From positions 1 to 6,066 of the forward strand of contig JAUPLK010000107.1 in NCBI GenBank assembly GCA_030836925.1: DNA of 6,066 nucleotides. Reading direction: 5' to 3'. The position numbers and the translations under genes are program-made. Origin of the DNA: Pseudomonadota bacterium. GTDB lineage: Bacteria; Pseudomonadota; Gammaproteobacteria; Steroidobacterales; GCA-2729495. Positions within the stretch are counted from its first letter, which is position 1. The number at the start of each line of letters is the position of its first letter. Below are positions 1-5,651 of this stretch, piece by piece. Below the pieces are notes generated by a model, which was not told the DNA's origin, ran no database searches, and was given only the letters and a program-made list of their open reading frames with translations.

Positions 1-319
1 CGTGATCGACGTGTTTCCCGCCCAGGAAAAGGAAATGGTCCGCGCGATGCTTTCAGAGTCCTTGCGGGCGGTCATTTCCCAGGCGCTGCTGAAACGGGTT
101 GGCGGTGGCCGGATTGCCGCGCACGAAATCATGATTGGCACGCCGGCGATCCGCAACCTGATCCGCGAGGGCAAGGTCGCGCAGATGTATTCGGCGATCC
201 AGACCGGCATCAAGGAGGGCATGCAGACCCTTGATCAGTGTCTGCAGGATCTGCTGTCCAAGGGCGTGATCACCAAGGAAGAGGCCCGCTTCAAGGCACA
301 GAACAAGGACGCCTTCTAG
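1..319 (+). CDS. pilT: Type IV pilus retraction ATPase PilT, C-terminal fragment (5' end outside window)
   Basis: Only the last ~105 residues are present; the frame runs open into the window edge, so the GTG at position 2 is an internal Val codon. PilT is a hexameric cytoplasmic AAA-like ATPase that powers pilus retraction and twitching motility. The Walker A, Asp box, Walker B and His box lie upstream of the window. What is visible is the typical PilT C-terminal domain: FPAQEKEMVRAMLSESL, then SQALLKRVGGGRIAAHEIM, then the PilT signature AIRNLIRE (fragment residues 49-56), which family studies link to retraction, and GMQTLDQCL near the end. The protein ends with a short Lys/Ala-rich tail, KAQNKDAF. 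The AIRNLIRE signature separates it from the two PilU-type genes that follow. It is probably the first gene of the retraction operon. Identification is secure; the start cannot be seen. Confidence 0.95.
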   Translation, partial: VIDVFPAQEKEMVRAMLSESLRAVISQALLKRVGGGRIAAHEIMIGTPAIRNLIREGKVAQMYSAIQTGIKEGMQTLDQCLQDLLSKGVITKEEARFKAQNKDAF

Positions 320-344
320 TTCTCCGGAACGGAAGCTGTTCGGC

Positions 345-350
345 AAGGAG
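345..350 (+). promoter_or_regulatory. Shine-Dalgarno site of pilU
   Basis: AAGGAG lies 8 nt upstream of the ATG at 359. It is a near-consensus ribosome binding site and fixes the pilU start. It sits in the 39-bp gap after pilT, where I see no separate promoter or terminator, which supports co-transcription of pilT and pilU. Confidence 0.85.
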
Positions 351-358
351 TTTCGGCA

Positions 359-1519
359 ATGGAACGCGATCAGGCGACGAAGCTGGTACACGGCCTCCTG
401 AAAAAGATGGTCGACAAGAACGGCTCCGACCTCTTCATCACCACCGGCTTCCCGCCGGCCATCAAGATCGATGGCGAGATTCACCGCGCTGCCGAGCAGC
501 CGTTGAGCGGCGACGACAGCGCCATCATCGTGCGCTCGATCATGAACGACCGGCAGGCCCGTGATTTCGACGCCACCAAGGAATGCAACTTCGCGATCGG
601 CCCGCAGGGCATCGGCCGCTTCCGCGTCAGCGCCTTCATACAGCGCGGCGGAGTGGGTGCGGTGCTGCGCCGGATCGTCACGAAAATTCCGACGCTCGAG
701 GAACTGGAGCTGCCGCCCATCATGCAGGAGATCGCGCTGACCAAGCGCGGCCTGGTGATCGTGGTTGGTGCGACCGGTTCGGGCAAGTCAACGACGCTTG
801 CGGCGATGGTTCACCATCGCAACATGAACACGCGTGGACACATCGTCACCATCGAGGACCCTGTCGAGTACCTGCATCCGCACGGCCGCTGCGTCGTCAC
901 GCAGCGCGAGGTGGGTGTGGATACCGAGAACTGGCACGCCGCACTGAAGAACACCCTGCGCCAGGCGCCGGACGTGATCATGATCGGCGAGATCCGCGAG
1001 CGTGAAACCATGGAGTACGGCATCCAGTTTGCCGAAACCGGCCACCTGTGCCTCGCGACCCTGCACGCCAACAGCGCCAACCAGGCGCTCGACCGCATCA
1101 TCAACTTTTTCCCCGAGGAAAAGCGCCAGCAGGTGCTGATGGACCTGTCGCTGAACATCAAGGGGCTGATCTCGCAGCGCCTGATCCCGCGTCAGACCGG
1201 CGTCGGGCGCATTGCGGCGATGGAGGTGATGCTGCAGTCGCCGCTGATTTCCGACCTGATCTTCAAGGGCGAGGTCACGCGCATCAAGGAGATCATGGCC
1301 AAGTCCACCCGCATCGGCATGCAGACCTTCGACCAGGATCTGTTCCAGCTCTACGAGAACGGCAAGATTTCCTACGAGGAGGCGATCCGCAACGCCGATT
1401 CGAAGAACGAGCTGCGTCTGCGCATCAAGCTCGAGAGCAAGCGCGACAAGCCCACTGCAGTCGATGACTCAGGTGGCCTGCAAGTCATGGAGGAGCAGGA
1501 AAAGGCCCGCCGTTACTAG
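359..1519 (+). CDS. pilU: Type IV pilus retraction ATPase PilU
   Basis: A 386-residue cytoplasmic motor ATPase. PilU is the PilT paralogue that supports PilT in pilus retraction. The N-terminal PAS-like domain opens with NGSDLFITTG (about 21-30), close to the usual PilU start. Catalytic motifs in order: Walker A GATGSGKSTT (137-146, Lys143), Asp box HIVTIEDPVEY (161-171), Walker B PDVIMIGEIRER with Glu211, and His box TGHLCLATLHANSANQ (His229, His236). PLISDLIFKGEV stands where PilT has AIRNLIRE, and the C-terminal NADSKNELRLRIKLES is PilU-like. A charged tail of about 25 residues follows (residues 360-386, ending QEKARRY); I would expect it to be disordered. A strong AAGGAG site supports the ATG. 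It lies 39 bp after pilT and 17 bp before a second PilU-like gene. All catalytic residues seen are intact. PilB is excluded by length and by the absence of a zinc-binding cysteine set. Confidence 0.95.
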   Translation: MERDQATKLVHGLLKKMVDKNGSDLFITTGFPPAIKIDGEIHRAAEQPLSGDDSAIIVRSIMNDRQARDFDATKECNFAIGPQGIGRFRVSAFIQRGGVGAVLRRIVTKIPTLEELELPPIMQEIALTKRGLVIVVGATGSGKSTTLAAMVHHRNMNTRGHIVTIEDPVEYLHPHGRCVVTQREVGVDTENWHAALKNTLRQAPDVIMIGEIRERETMEYGIQFAETGHLCLATLHANSANQALDRIINFFPEEKRQQVLMDLSLNIKGLISQRLIPRQTGVGRIAAMEVMLQSPLISDLIFKGEVTRIKEIMAKSTRIGMQTFDQDLFQLYENGKISYEEAIRNADSKNELRLRIKLESKRDKPTAVDDSGGLQVMEEQEKARRY

Positions 1520-1536
1520 GGTACCGGACCGCGATC

Positions 1537-2592
1537 ATGAACGTTCAGCCGCTCTTCAACCTGATGGTGGAGAAACGGGCTTCCGACCTGTTTCTCACCT
1601 GCTTCGCGCCGGTCAAGATCAAGATCGACGGCAAGATCATGCCGGTCAACAAGCTTGAACTGACGCCGCAGATGGTGCGGCAGGCGGCGATGGAATTGAT
1701 GACCGGTGACCAGCTCGAGGAATTCAACCGCGAGCTGGAGATCGACTTCGCGATTTCCAAGCCCGGTCTCGGCCGGTTCCGCGTCAATATCTTTCATCAG
1801 CGCAGCAACGTGGCGATTGTCATGCGCTACATCACCCACGACCTGCCTGATCTCGACGTGCTCGGCATGCCGCCAATCCTCAAGGACCTGATCATGTTCC
1901 GGCGCGGGCTGGTCTTGATGGTCGGTGCCACCGGGTCGGGCAAGTCGACCACGCTGGCCGGCATGATCAACTATCGCAACGAGAAGACGGCATCGCACAT
2001 CATCACCATCGAAGATCCGATCGAGTACCTGCACACCAACAAGAAGTCCATCATCAACCAGCGCGAGGTCGGTGTGGACACGAAGTCCTATGCGCGGGCG
2101 CTGAAGAGCGCGATGCGCGAAGCGCCGGACGTGATCCTGATCGGCGAGGTGCGTGACAGGGAGACCATGCAGGCGGCGATCGACCTGGCTGGCACCGGTC
2201 ATCTGGCTGTCGCCACCATTCACTCGAACAATGCACCCGAGACGCTGGACCGGATGATCAACCTGTTTCCGGAAGAGCAGCATGCACAGGTGTTCATGGA
2301 TCTCTCGCAGTACCTGCGGGCGATCATTTCGCAGCGGCTGGTGCGTGGCACCGAGGGCCAGCGCGTTGCGGCCGTCGAGGTCATGCTCAATACCCCGCGT
2401 ATTGCCGAACTGGTGCAGCGCGGTGACATCAGCAAGGTCAAGGAATCGTTTGCGGACAGTACCGAGCAGGGCATGCAGTCCTTCGATCAGGCGCTGCTCA
2501 AGCTCTACAAGGACGGCAAGATTTCAATGGAAGAGGCGCTGGCCAACGCGGATTCGCGTTCGAACCTCGAGGCGCAGATTCATTTTGCGTAG
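1537..2592 (+). CDS. Second PilU-like PilT/PilU-family pilus ATPase
   Basis: A complete 351-residue ATPase of the pilus retraction family, separate from both neighbours. The PAS-like domain starts LFNLMVEKRASDLFLT (about 6-21). Walker A is GATGSGKSTT (130-139, Lys136), the Asp box HIITIEDPIEY (154-164), Walker B PDVILIGEVRDRE with Glu204, and the His box TGHLAVATIHSNNA (His222, His229). All catalytic residues appear intact, so it should hydrolyse ATP. PRIAELVQRGDI replaces the AIRNLIRE signature of PilT, and the C-terminus NADSRSNLEAQIHFA resembles the PilU ending, so I place it as a diverged pilU duplicate. It lacks the charged tail of the upstream PilU. The gene follows pilU after 17 bp with only a weak ribosome site (GGACC), so translation may depend on coupling. 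Its last 13 bp overlap the convergent pyrK-like gene. Whether it assists retraction or serves another pilus is unknown. Confidence 0.9.
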   Translation: MNVQPLFNLMVEKRASDLFLTCFAPVKIKIDGKIMPVNKLELTPQMVRQAAMELMTGDQLEEFNRELEIDFAISKPGLGRFRVNIFHQRSNVAIVMRYITHDLPDLDVLGMPPILKDLIMFRRGLVLMVGATGSGKSTTLAGMINYRNEKTASHIITIEDPIEYLHTNKKSIINQREVGVDTKSYARALKSAMREAPDVILIGEVRDRETMQAAIDLAGTGHLAVATIHSNNAPETLDRMINLFPEEQHAQVFMDLSQYLRAIISQRLVRGTEGQRVAAVEVMLNTPRIAELVQRGDISKVKESFADSTEQGMQSFDQALLKLYKDGKISMEEALANADSRSNLEAQIHFA

Positions 2593-3449
2593 AGGGTGGC
2601 GCCGTCGAATACCGGTCCGTCGACACACACGCGCTTCATCTGGCGCTGGCCGTCGATCATCACGGGTACCACGCAGCCGGCGCATCCGCCCACTGCGCAA
2701 GCCATGAATTCTTCCATGCATAGCTGCGTGGGCAGGCTGAAGCTGGTCGCGAGTTGCTGTACGGCGCGCAGCATCGGTGTCGGGCCGCAGGCATAGATGG
2801 TCATGGCCGAGAGATCCGCGGCACTGCGCGTTGCCAGCCAGCTGCGGGCGAGATCGGTGACATAGCCCGGATAGCTGCCAGGCAGTCCGGCCTTGCTGGC
2901 CAGTCGCGAGGCGATGCCCAGCGCTTCAAGCTGCGGCATGCAGGCACTGGCGCTGGCCGGCGTGCCGGGCAGTGGCAGCTGCGCGGTCGTGGCCGCAAAG
3001 GGAAACGGGCTTTCGGAACCGAGAAAGGCCACTGCGGCAGGCAGCGGGGCCAGCGTCGCTGCCAGGAAAACCAGCGGCGGAATGCCGACACCGCCACCGA
3101 TCAGCACCGCCTGCGGGCGTGCCGGATCCGGCCGGAAGCCGCGCCCGACCGGGCCCAGCAGGTTCACGAGCTCACCGGGTTCGGCCCGGCTCAGCGCAAT
3201 CAGGCCGTGGCCGACCACCTTGTAAAGCACTTCGATCCAGCCCTCGCTGGCGCTGACCCGCATGATCGACAGCGGCCGGCGCATCGGGATGTCCGGGTTG
3301 CAGCGGACGTGCACGAAAGTGCCGGGTTTCGCGCTGCGCGCACAAGCCGGGGCGTGCAGGCGGATGATGAACTGCCGGTCGGGCCACGCTTGCTGATCGA
3401 TGACGCGGGCGTCGATGCAGTGGATGGTCCCGCGGTGCGGTCGGTTCAT
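2580..3449 (-). CDS. pyrK: PyrK-like FAD/[2Fe-2S] electron-transfer protein (dihydroorotate dehydrogenase B subunit family)
   Basis: A 289-residue flavoprotein of the ferredoxin-reductase fold. In type 1B dihydroorotate dehydrogenase, PyrK passes electrons from PyrD through FAD and a [2Fe-2S] cluster to NAD+. Visible parts: a beta-barrel FAD domain with KPGTFVHVRC (41-50) and the FAD motif RRPLSI (57-62); a nucleotide-binding domain with GGGVGIPPL (118-126) and CGPTPML (221-227); and a C-terminal cluster motif, Cys251-x4-Cys256-x2-Cys259-x15-Cys275, inside EEFMACAVGGCAGC and VCVDGPVF. All four ligands are present. It is slightly longer than the usual ~260 residues. It lies 20 bp after ruvX with a weak ribosome site (GAG). 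No PyrD lies in the window, so the partner is unknown; many gammaproteobacteria use quinone-linked class 2 PyrD, which needs no PyrK. Family assignment is firm; a role in pyrimidine synthesis is inferred. Confidence 0.85.
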   Translation of the reverse strand: MNRPHRGTIHCIDARVIDQQAWPDRQFIIRLHAPACARSAKPGTFVHVRCNPDIPMRRPLSIMRVSASEGWIEVLYKVVGHGLIALSRAEPGELVNLLGPVGRGFRPDPARPQAVLIGGGVGIPPLVFLAATLAPLPAAVAFLGSESPFPFAATTAQLPLPGTPASASACMPQLEALGIASRLASKAGLPGSYPGYVTDLARSWLATRSAADLSAMTIYACGPTPMLRAVQQLATSFSLPTQLCMEEFMACAVGGCAGCVVPVMIDGQRQMKRVCVDGPVFDGATLYAK

Positions 3450-3469
3450 GGTTCTCGGCTTGTCCGTAT

Positions 3470-3943
3470 TCAGTTCGCGGGAGCGGGCTGATCCAGCCAG
3501 CTTTCGGCAATCACGCAGGCGGCCACGGCATCGACATCAGCACTGCGTACCTTGCGCTGCCGGATGCCGGCGCGGCGCTGGTCGCGCAGCCGGTACTCGG
3601 CCTCTGCAGAGCTCAGCCGTTCGTCCACGCGGATCACGGGCATCGGGTAGCGGCTTTCCAGCTCGGCAGCAAAGCGCTCTGCCGCGGATTCACTGTCGGT
3701 CGCTTCATTGTTGCCGCCACTGCTGATCCGCCGACCCGGCTCATTATAGGGGACGCCGACCACCAGGCACCCCGGGCACCACTCGCGGATCAGCTTTTCG
3801 ACATCTGGCCAGTCGGGCACACCGCTGCGTGCGGCAAGCGTCGTCAATGGTGAGGCGAGTCGGGGGTTGCGACTGGCGAGCGCGATGCCGATACGCCGCC
3901 CGCCGTGATCAAAGACGAGTGCGGTTGCCGAGGAGCCGTTCAC
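3470..3943 (-). CDS. ruvX: RuvX/YqgF-family RNase H-like nuclease (putative Holliday junction resolvase / pre-16S rRNA nuclease)
   Basis: A 157-residue cytoplasmic protein of the RNase H-like YqgF family, which is implicated in 16S rRNA 5'-end maturation and proposed as a Holliday junction resolvase. Motifs: ALVFDHGGRRIGIAL (8-22, catalytic Asp12), CLVVGVPYN (59-67), VIRVDERLSS (103-112, acidic pair Asp107/Glu108) and DVDAVAACVI (136-145, Asp138). The acidic catalytic set is complete. Between VVGVPYN and the next helix (AAERFAAEL) the linker is longer than I would expect and rich in Gly, Ser and Asn (about 68-86). The start is GTG. It is the only reasonable choice, because the yqgE stop lies in the same frame 27 bp upstream and no ATG, GTG or TTG lies between. 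No clear ribosome site is visible, so translation may be coupled to yqgE. The yqgE-ruvX pairing is common in gammaproteobacteria. Confidence 0.93.
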   Translation of the reverse strand: MNGSSATALVFDHGGRRIGIALASRNPRLASPLTTLAARSGVPDWPDVEKLIREWCPGCLVVGVPYNEPGRRISSGGNNEATDSESAAERFAAELESRYPMPVIRVDERLSSAEAEYRLRDQRRAGIRQRKVRSADVDAVAACVIAESWLDQPAPAN

Positions 3944-3970
3944 GGCTGTGGTCGGCGCAGAAGGTGCAAC

Positions 3971-4546
3971 TCAGGCATGCCCGGCCTGCGAGCTGAGCGT
4001 GCTCATGTCGATGCCCAGCAGGCGTGCCGATTGCTGCCAGCGCTGCTCGAAGGGCGTATCGAAGATGATGCGCGGCACGGCCGGCACGCTGAGCCAGGCG
4101 TTCTGGGCCATCTCCTGTTCAAGTTGCCCGGGTCCCCAGCCGGCATAGCCGAGGGCGACGACCACCCGTCGCGGACCTCTGCCGCTTGCCATCGCCGTCA
4201 GGATGTCCTGGGAGGTCGTGACACGGATCGCGTCGGTCACGGACAGCGTGGCATCGAAGTCCTGTGCAGCCGTGTCCTCGGCCTGGTGCAGCACGAAGCC
4301 GCGCTCCTGGTGCACCGGGCCACCCTGCAGGACCGGCTGTTGCGCGAGCGACGGGTCTGAGGGGTTCAGCGACAGCTGTTCGAACACGCTGCCCAGATCC
4401 AGATCCAGCGGCCGGTTGATGACGATGCCCAGCGCGCCCTGGTCGCTGTGCTCGCAGATGTAAGTGACGGTGCGATGGAAGTTCGGATCCTGCATGGCAG
4501 GCATCGCGATCAGCAGGTGGCCGGTGAGATATGAAGTATCGGGCAT
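3971..4546 (-). CDS. yqgE: YqgE/AlgH family protein
   Basis: A 191-residue protein of the YqgE/AlgH family (DUF179). The family is widespread and mostly of unknown biochemical function; in Pseudomonas it was named AlgH for a reported link to alginate regulation. Signatures: GHLLIAMPAMQDPNFHRTV (9-27) followed by YICEHSDQGALGIVINRPL (29-47), GGPV (75-78), and GYAGWGPGQLEQE (123-135). The frame is open for 94 more codons upstream, but that stretch has no family similarity and overlaps the TonB gene antisense-free in another frame, so I chose the ATG at 4546. This gives the normal family length and places the conserved block near the N-terminus. GAAGG lies only 1 nt before this ATG, an unusually short spacing. 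It follows tonB by 52 bp and precedes ruvX by 27 bp, the order seen in Pseudomonas. Confidence 0.93.
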   Translation of the reverse strand: MPDTSYLTGHLLIAMPAMQDPNFHRTVTYICEHSDQGALGIVINRPLDLDLGSVFEQLSLNPSDPSLAQQPVLQGGPVHQERGFVLHQAEDTAAQDFDATLSVTDAIRVTTSQDILTAMASGRGPRRVVVALGYAGWGPGQLEQEMAQNAWLSVPAVPRIIFDTPFEQRWQQSARLLGIDMSTLSSQAGHA

Positions 4547-4560
4547 GCCTTCAGTATCAG

Positions 4561-4619
4561 CGCACTGCCGGCCGTCGACAAGAGCCGGAGCCGGGTGCCT
4601 ACCAGCTTGCGGCAGTGCG
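4561..4619 (-). repeat. 10-bp perfect inverted repeat at the tonB end / yqgE leader
   Basis: CGCACTGCCG at 4561-4570 and its exact reverse complement CGGCAGTGCG at 4610-4619 are separated by 39 bp. One arm lies in the last codons of the TonB gene and the other ends 14 nt before the yqgE start. In the transcript they could form a long-looped stem between the two genes. No U-run follows, so it is not a typical intrinsic terminator. It may be an mRNA structure affecting yqgE translation or processing, or chance in GC-rich DNA. Confidence 0.4.
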
Positions 4620-5528
4620 GGCGCCGACCCGCGATGCGCCATCGGAGAATCGCCATTCGTAGGCAAAGCGCAGTACGTCGTAATCATTGCGCAATGCTTC
4701 CGGGAAGGGCTCAAAGGGTGCCGCCATGCGCAGGATGTCCATGGCGGCCTGGTCCAGGTCAGGCTGGCCGGAGGAGGTGCGCAGCACCACTTCACGCAGC
4801 CCGCCATCGGCATTGATCGCGACTTCAAGGACCGGCGAACTGTCGTTGCTGAAGTCCCGTGTCTCGAAGGGAAAGTGCCGGGTACCGACGGCCTCGACCT
4901 TGCGCTTCCAGATGCCGAGGTAACTGGCGATGCGCGACTCGCGGGTGTTCGCGCTGATCAGCAGTTCACGCGGTTGCGCATCGGGAATCGCGGTCTGCGT
5001 GTCGAAGCGGGCGAGAATGTCAGCGGAACTGCTGTCGGCCGGCAGCATGGTCTGCCGGGCCTGCGGTGCACGTTCCGGGTCGCCAACGTCGGGCACCTGC
5101 CGTAAGGAATCCTGGCTGAGCAGCACGGGTGGGGCGTCCCGGAACGGCTGAATGGCACCGCGCTGGACGCTGGTTTCGCCGCCTTCCTGTACCGGGCCCA
5201 GCTGGTCGCCCGGCAGGCTCTGGCCTGGTGAGGTGCGCACCACCGCGTCGGCTGCGGCATTGCCGGCGCCGGCGAGATTCTGCTGTGCCAATAGCACGGC
5301 ATTTTCAGGTGCGATCCGGTCGGACTGCTCGCTGGTCACGAGCACCACGTCCATCGAGCTGCCCATGTCTTCCTGTTTCAGGGCCGGCGCGCTGAAGGTG
5401 ATGCCGAGGATCAGGATGCCGTGAAAGAGCGCGGCGAGAAAGGTGGTGGAGGACAAACGGTCGCGCGCAGCGGCGGCTGACCAGGCAGTCTGGCCACGGC
5501 TTCCGGCTTGATCATGCACAGCCTGCAT
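4599..5528 (-). CDS. TonB-family energy transducer (TonB3-like)
   Basis: A 309-residue inner-membrane protein with the layout of TonB: a short cytoplasmic N-terminus, one membrane segment (about 28-49, TTFLAALFHGILILGITF) containing His36 where TonB has its conserved transmembrane His, a long periplasmic linker (about 55-195), and a C-terminal TonB domain (about 200-296). Domain landmarks are YLGIWKRKVEAVGTRHFP, GLREVVLRTSSGQPDLDQAA, AAPFEPFP, and the terminal FAYEWRFS. TonB couples the proton-motive force through ExbB/ExbD to outer-membrane partners. The linker is rich in Gln, Ala, Ser and Asp and lacks the Pro-Lys/Glu-Pro repeats of classical TonB. No exbB/exbD or TonB-dependent receptor is in view. 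The place next to yqgE-ruvX, near pilT-pilU, matches P. aeruginosa tonB3, a gene linked to twitching motility, so a pilus-related role is inferred. The ATG at 5528 has little room for a ribosome site (CTGGAA abuts it); a GTG three codons in is possible. Confidence 0.85.
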   Translation of the reverse strand: MQAVHDQAGSRGQTAWSAAAARDRLSSTTFLAALFHGILILGITFSAPALKQEDMGSSMDVVLVTSEQSDRIAPENAVLLAQQNLAGAGNAAADAVVRTSPGQSLPGDQLGPVQEGGETSVQRGAIQPFRDAPPVLLSQDSLRQVPDVGDPERAPQARQTMLPADSSSADILARFDTQTAIPDAQPRELLISANTRESRIASYLGIWKRKVEAVGTRHFPFETRDFSNDSSPVLEVAINADGGLREVVLRTSSGQPDLDQAAMDILRMAAPFEPFPEALRNDYDVLRFAYEWRFSDGASRVGARTAASW

Positions 5529-5572
5529 TTCCAGATCGACAGTGTCCCCGGTGCCCGACGGGTTGATTGGTG

Positions 5573-5578
5573 ATTATA
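5573..5578 (-). promoter_or_regulatory. Candidate -10 box (TATAAT) for the tonB-yqgE-ruvX-pyrK operon
   Basis: The - strand reads GCG-TATAAT-CACC, a perfect sigma-70 -10 hexamer in the gap between apbE and the TonB gene. Initiation would fall near 5566, leaving a leader of about 38 nt before the ATG at 5528. The -35 match is poor: CCAATT at 17-bp spacing (5596-5601), and TTGCCG only 13 bp away. It may need an activator or be a weak promoter. The location favours a real promoter; transcription has not been shown. Confidence 0.5.
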
Positions 5579-5583
5579 CGCAC

Positions 5584-5604
5584 GCGCCAGCCGGCAATTG
5601 GCGC
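5584..5604. repeat. 6-bp dyad over the candidate promoter spacer and -35 region
   Basis: GCGCCA (5584-5589) and TGGCGC (5599-5604) form a perfect inverted repeat around a 9-bp centre that itself contains the palindrome GCCGGC. It overlaps the spacer and -35 region of the candidate tonB promoter, where an operator could sit. Short GC palindromes are common in such DNA, so the assignment is tentative. Confidence 0.3.
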
Positions 5605-5612
5605 CGCGTCAC

Positions 5613-5651
5613 ACTTCTGCCGCCCACTTCTGCGGCCCATTTCTGCCGTTC
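5613..5651. repeat. Three tandem imperfect 13-bp repeats upstream of the tonB promoter
   Basis: Units are ACTTCTGCCGCCC (5613-5625), ACTTCTGCGGCCC (5626-5638) and ATTTCTGCCGTTC (5639-5651). The first two differ at one base, and the third differs from the first at three. The array fills the space between the apbE stop codon, which it overlaps by two bases, and the candidate promoter. It may be a cluster of protein-binding sites or a remnant of slippage duplication. The repeat is plain in the sequence; its function is unknown. Confidence 0.6.

Noticed and set aside
53..484. Open frame (143 codons) on the - strand across the pilT-pilU junction
   Set aside because: Lies opposite two conserved ATPase genes and shows no recognisable domain.
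1516..2283. Long open frame (255 codons) on the - strand opposite the third ATPase gene
   Set aside because: Antisense shadow of a well-conserved ATPase gene; the translation is rich in His, Arg and Asp with no recognisable motif.
1537..2592. Third ATPase as a PilB-type extension motor
   Set aside because: Too short at 351 residues, no PilB N-terminal domain and no zinc-binding cysteine set; the C-terminus matches PilU.
2583..2640. Possible bidirectional terminator near the convergent junction
   Set aside because: Only short palindromes (GGCGCC, GTCGAC) are present, with no stable stem followed by a T-run on either strand.
2754..3491. Long open frame (245 codons) on the + strand opposite pyrK
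   Set aside because: Low-complexity Arg/Ala/Gly/Gln translation typical of antisense frames in GC-rich DNA; the opposite strand carries clear FAD and [2Fe-2S] motifs.
3743..3748. Second perfect TATAAT on the - strand, inside ruvX, as a possible promoter for pyrK
   Set aside because: It encodes the conserved Tyr-Asn after VVGVP, and no acceptable -35 lies 16-18 bp upstream; chance is the simpler explanation.
4547..4828. 94-codon N-terminal extension of YqgE
   Set aside because: The extension lies over the tonB coding region in another frame, has no YqgE similarity, and would give 285 residues where the family has about 190.
4464..5105. Open frame (213 codons) on the + strand opposite tonB and the yqgE start
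   Set aside because: No family motif; the opposite strand encodes a TonB C-terminal domain and YqgE.
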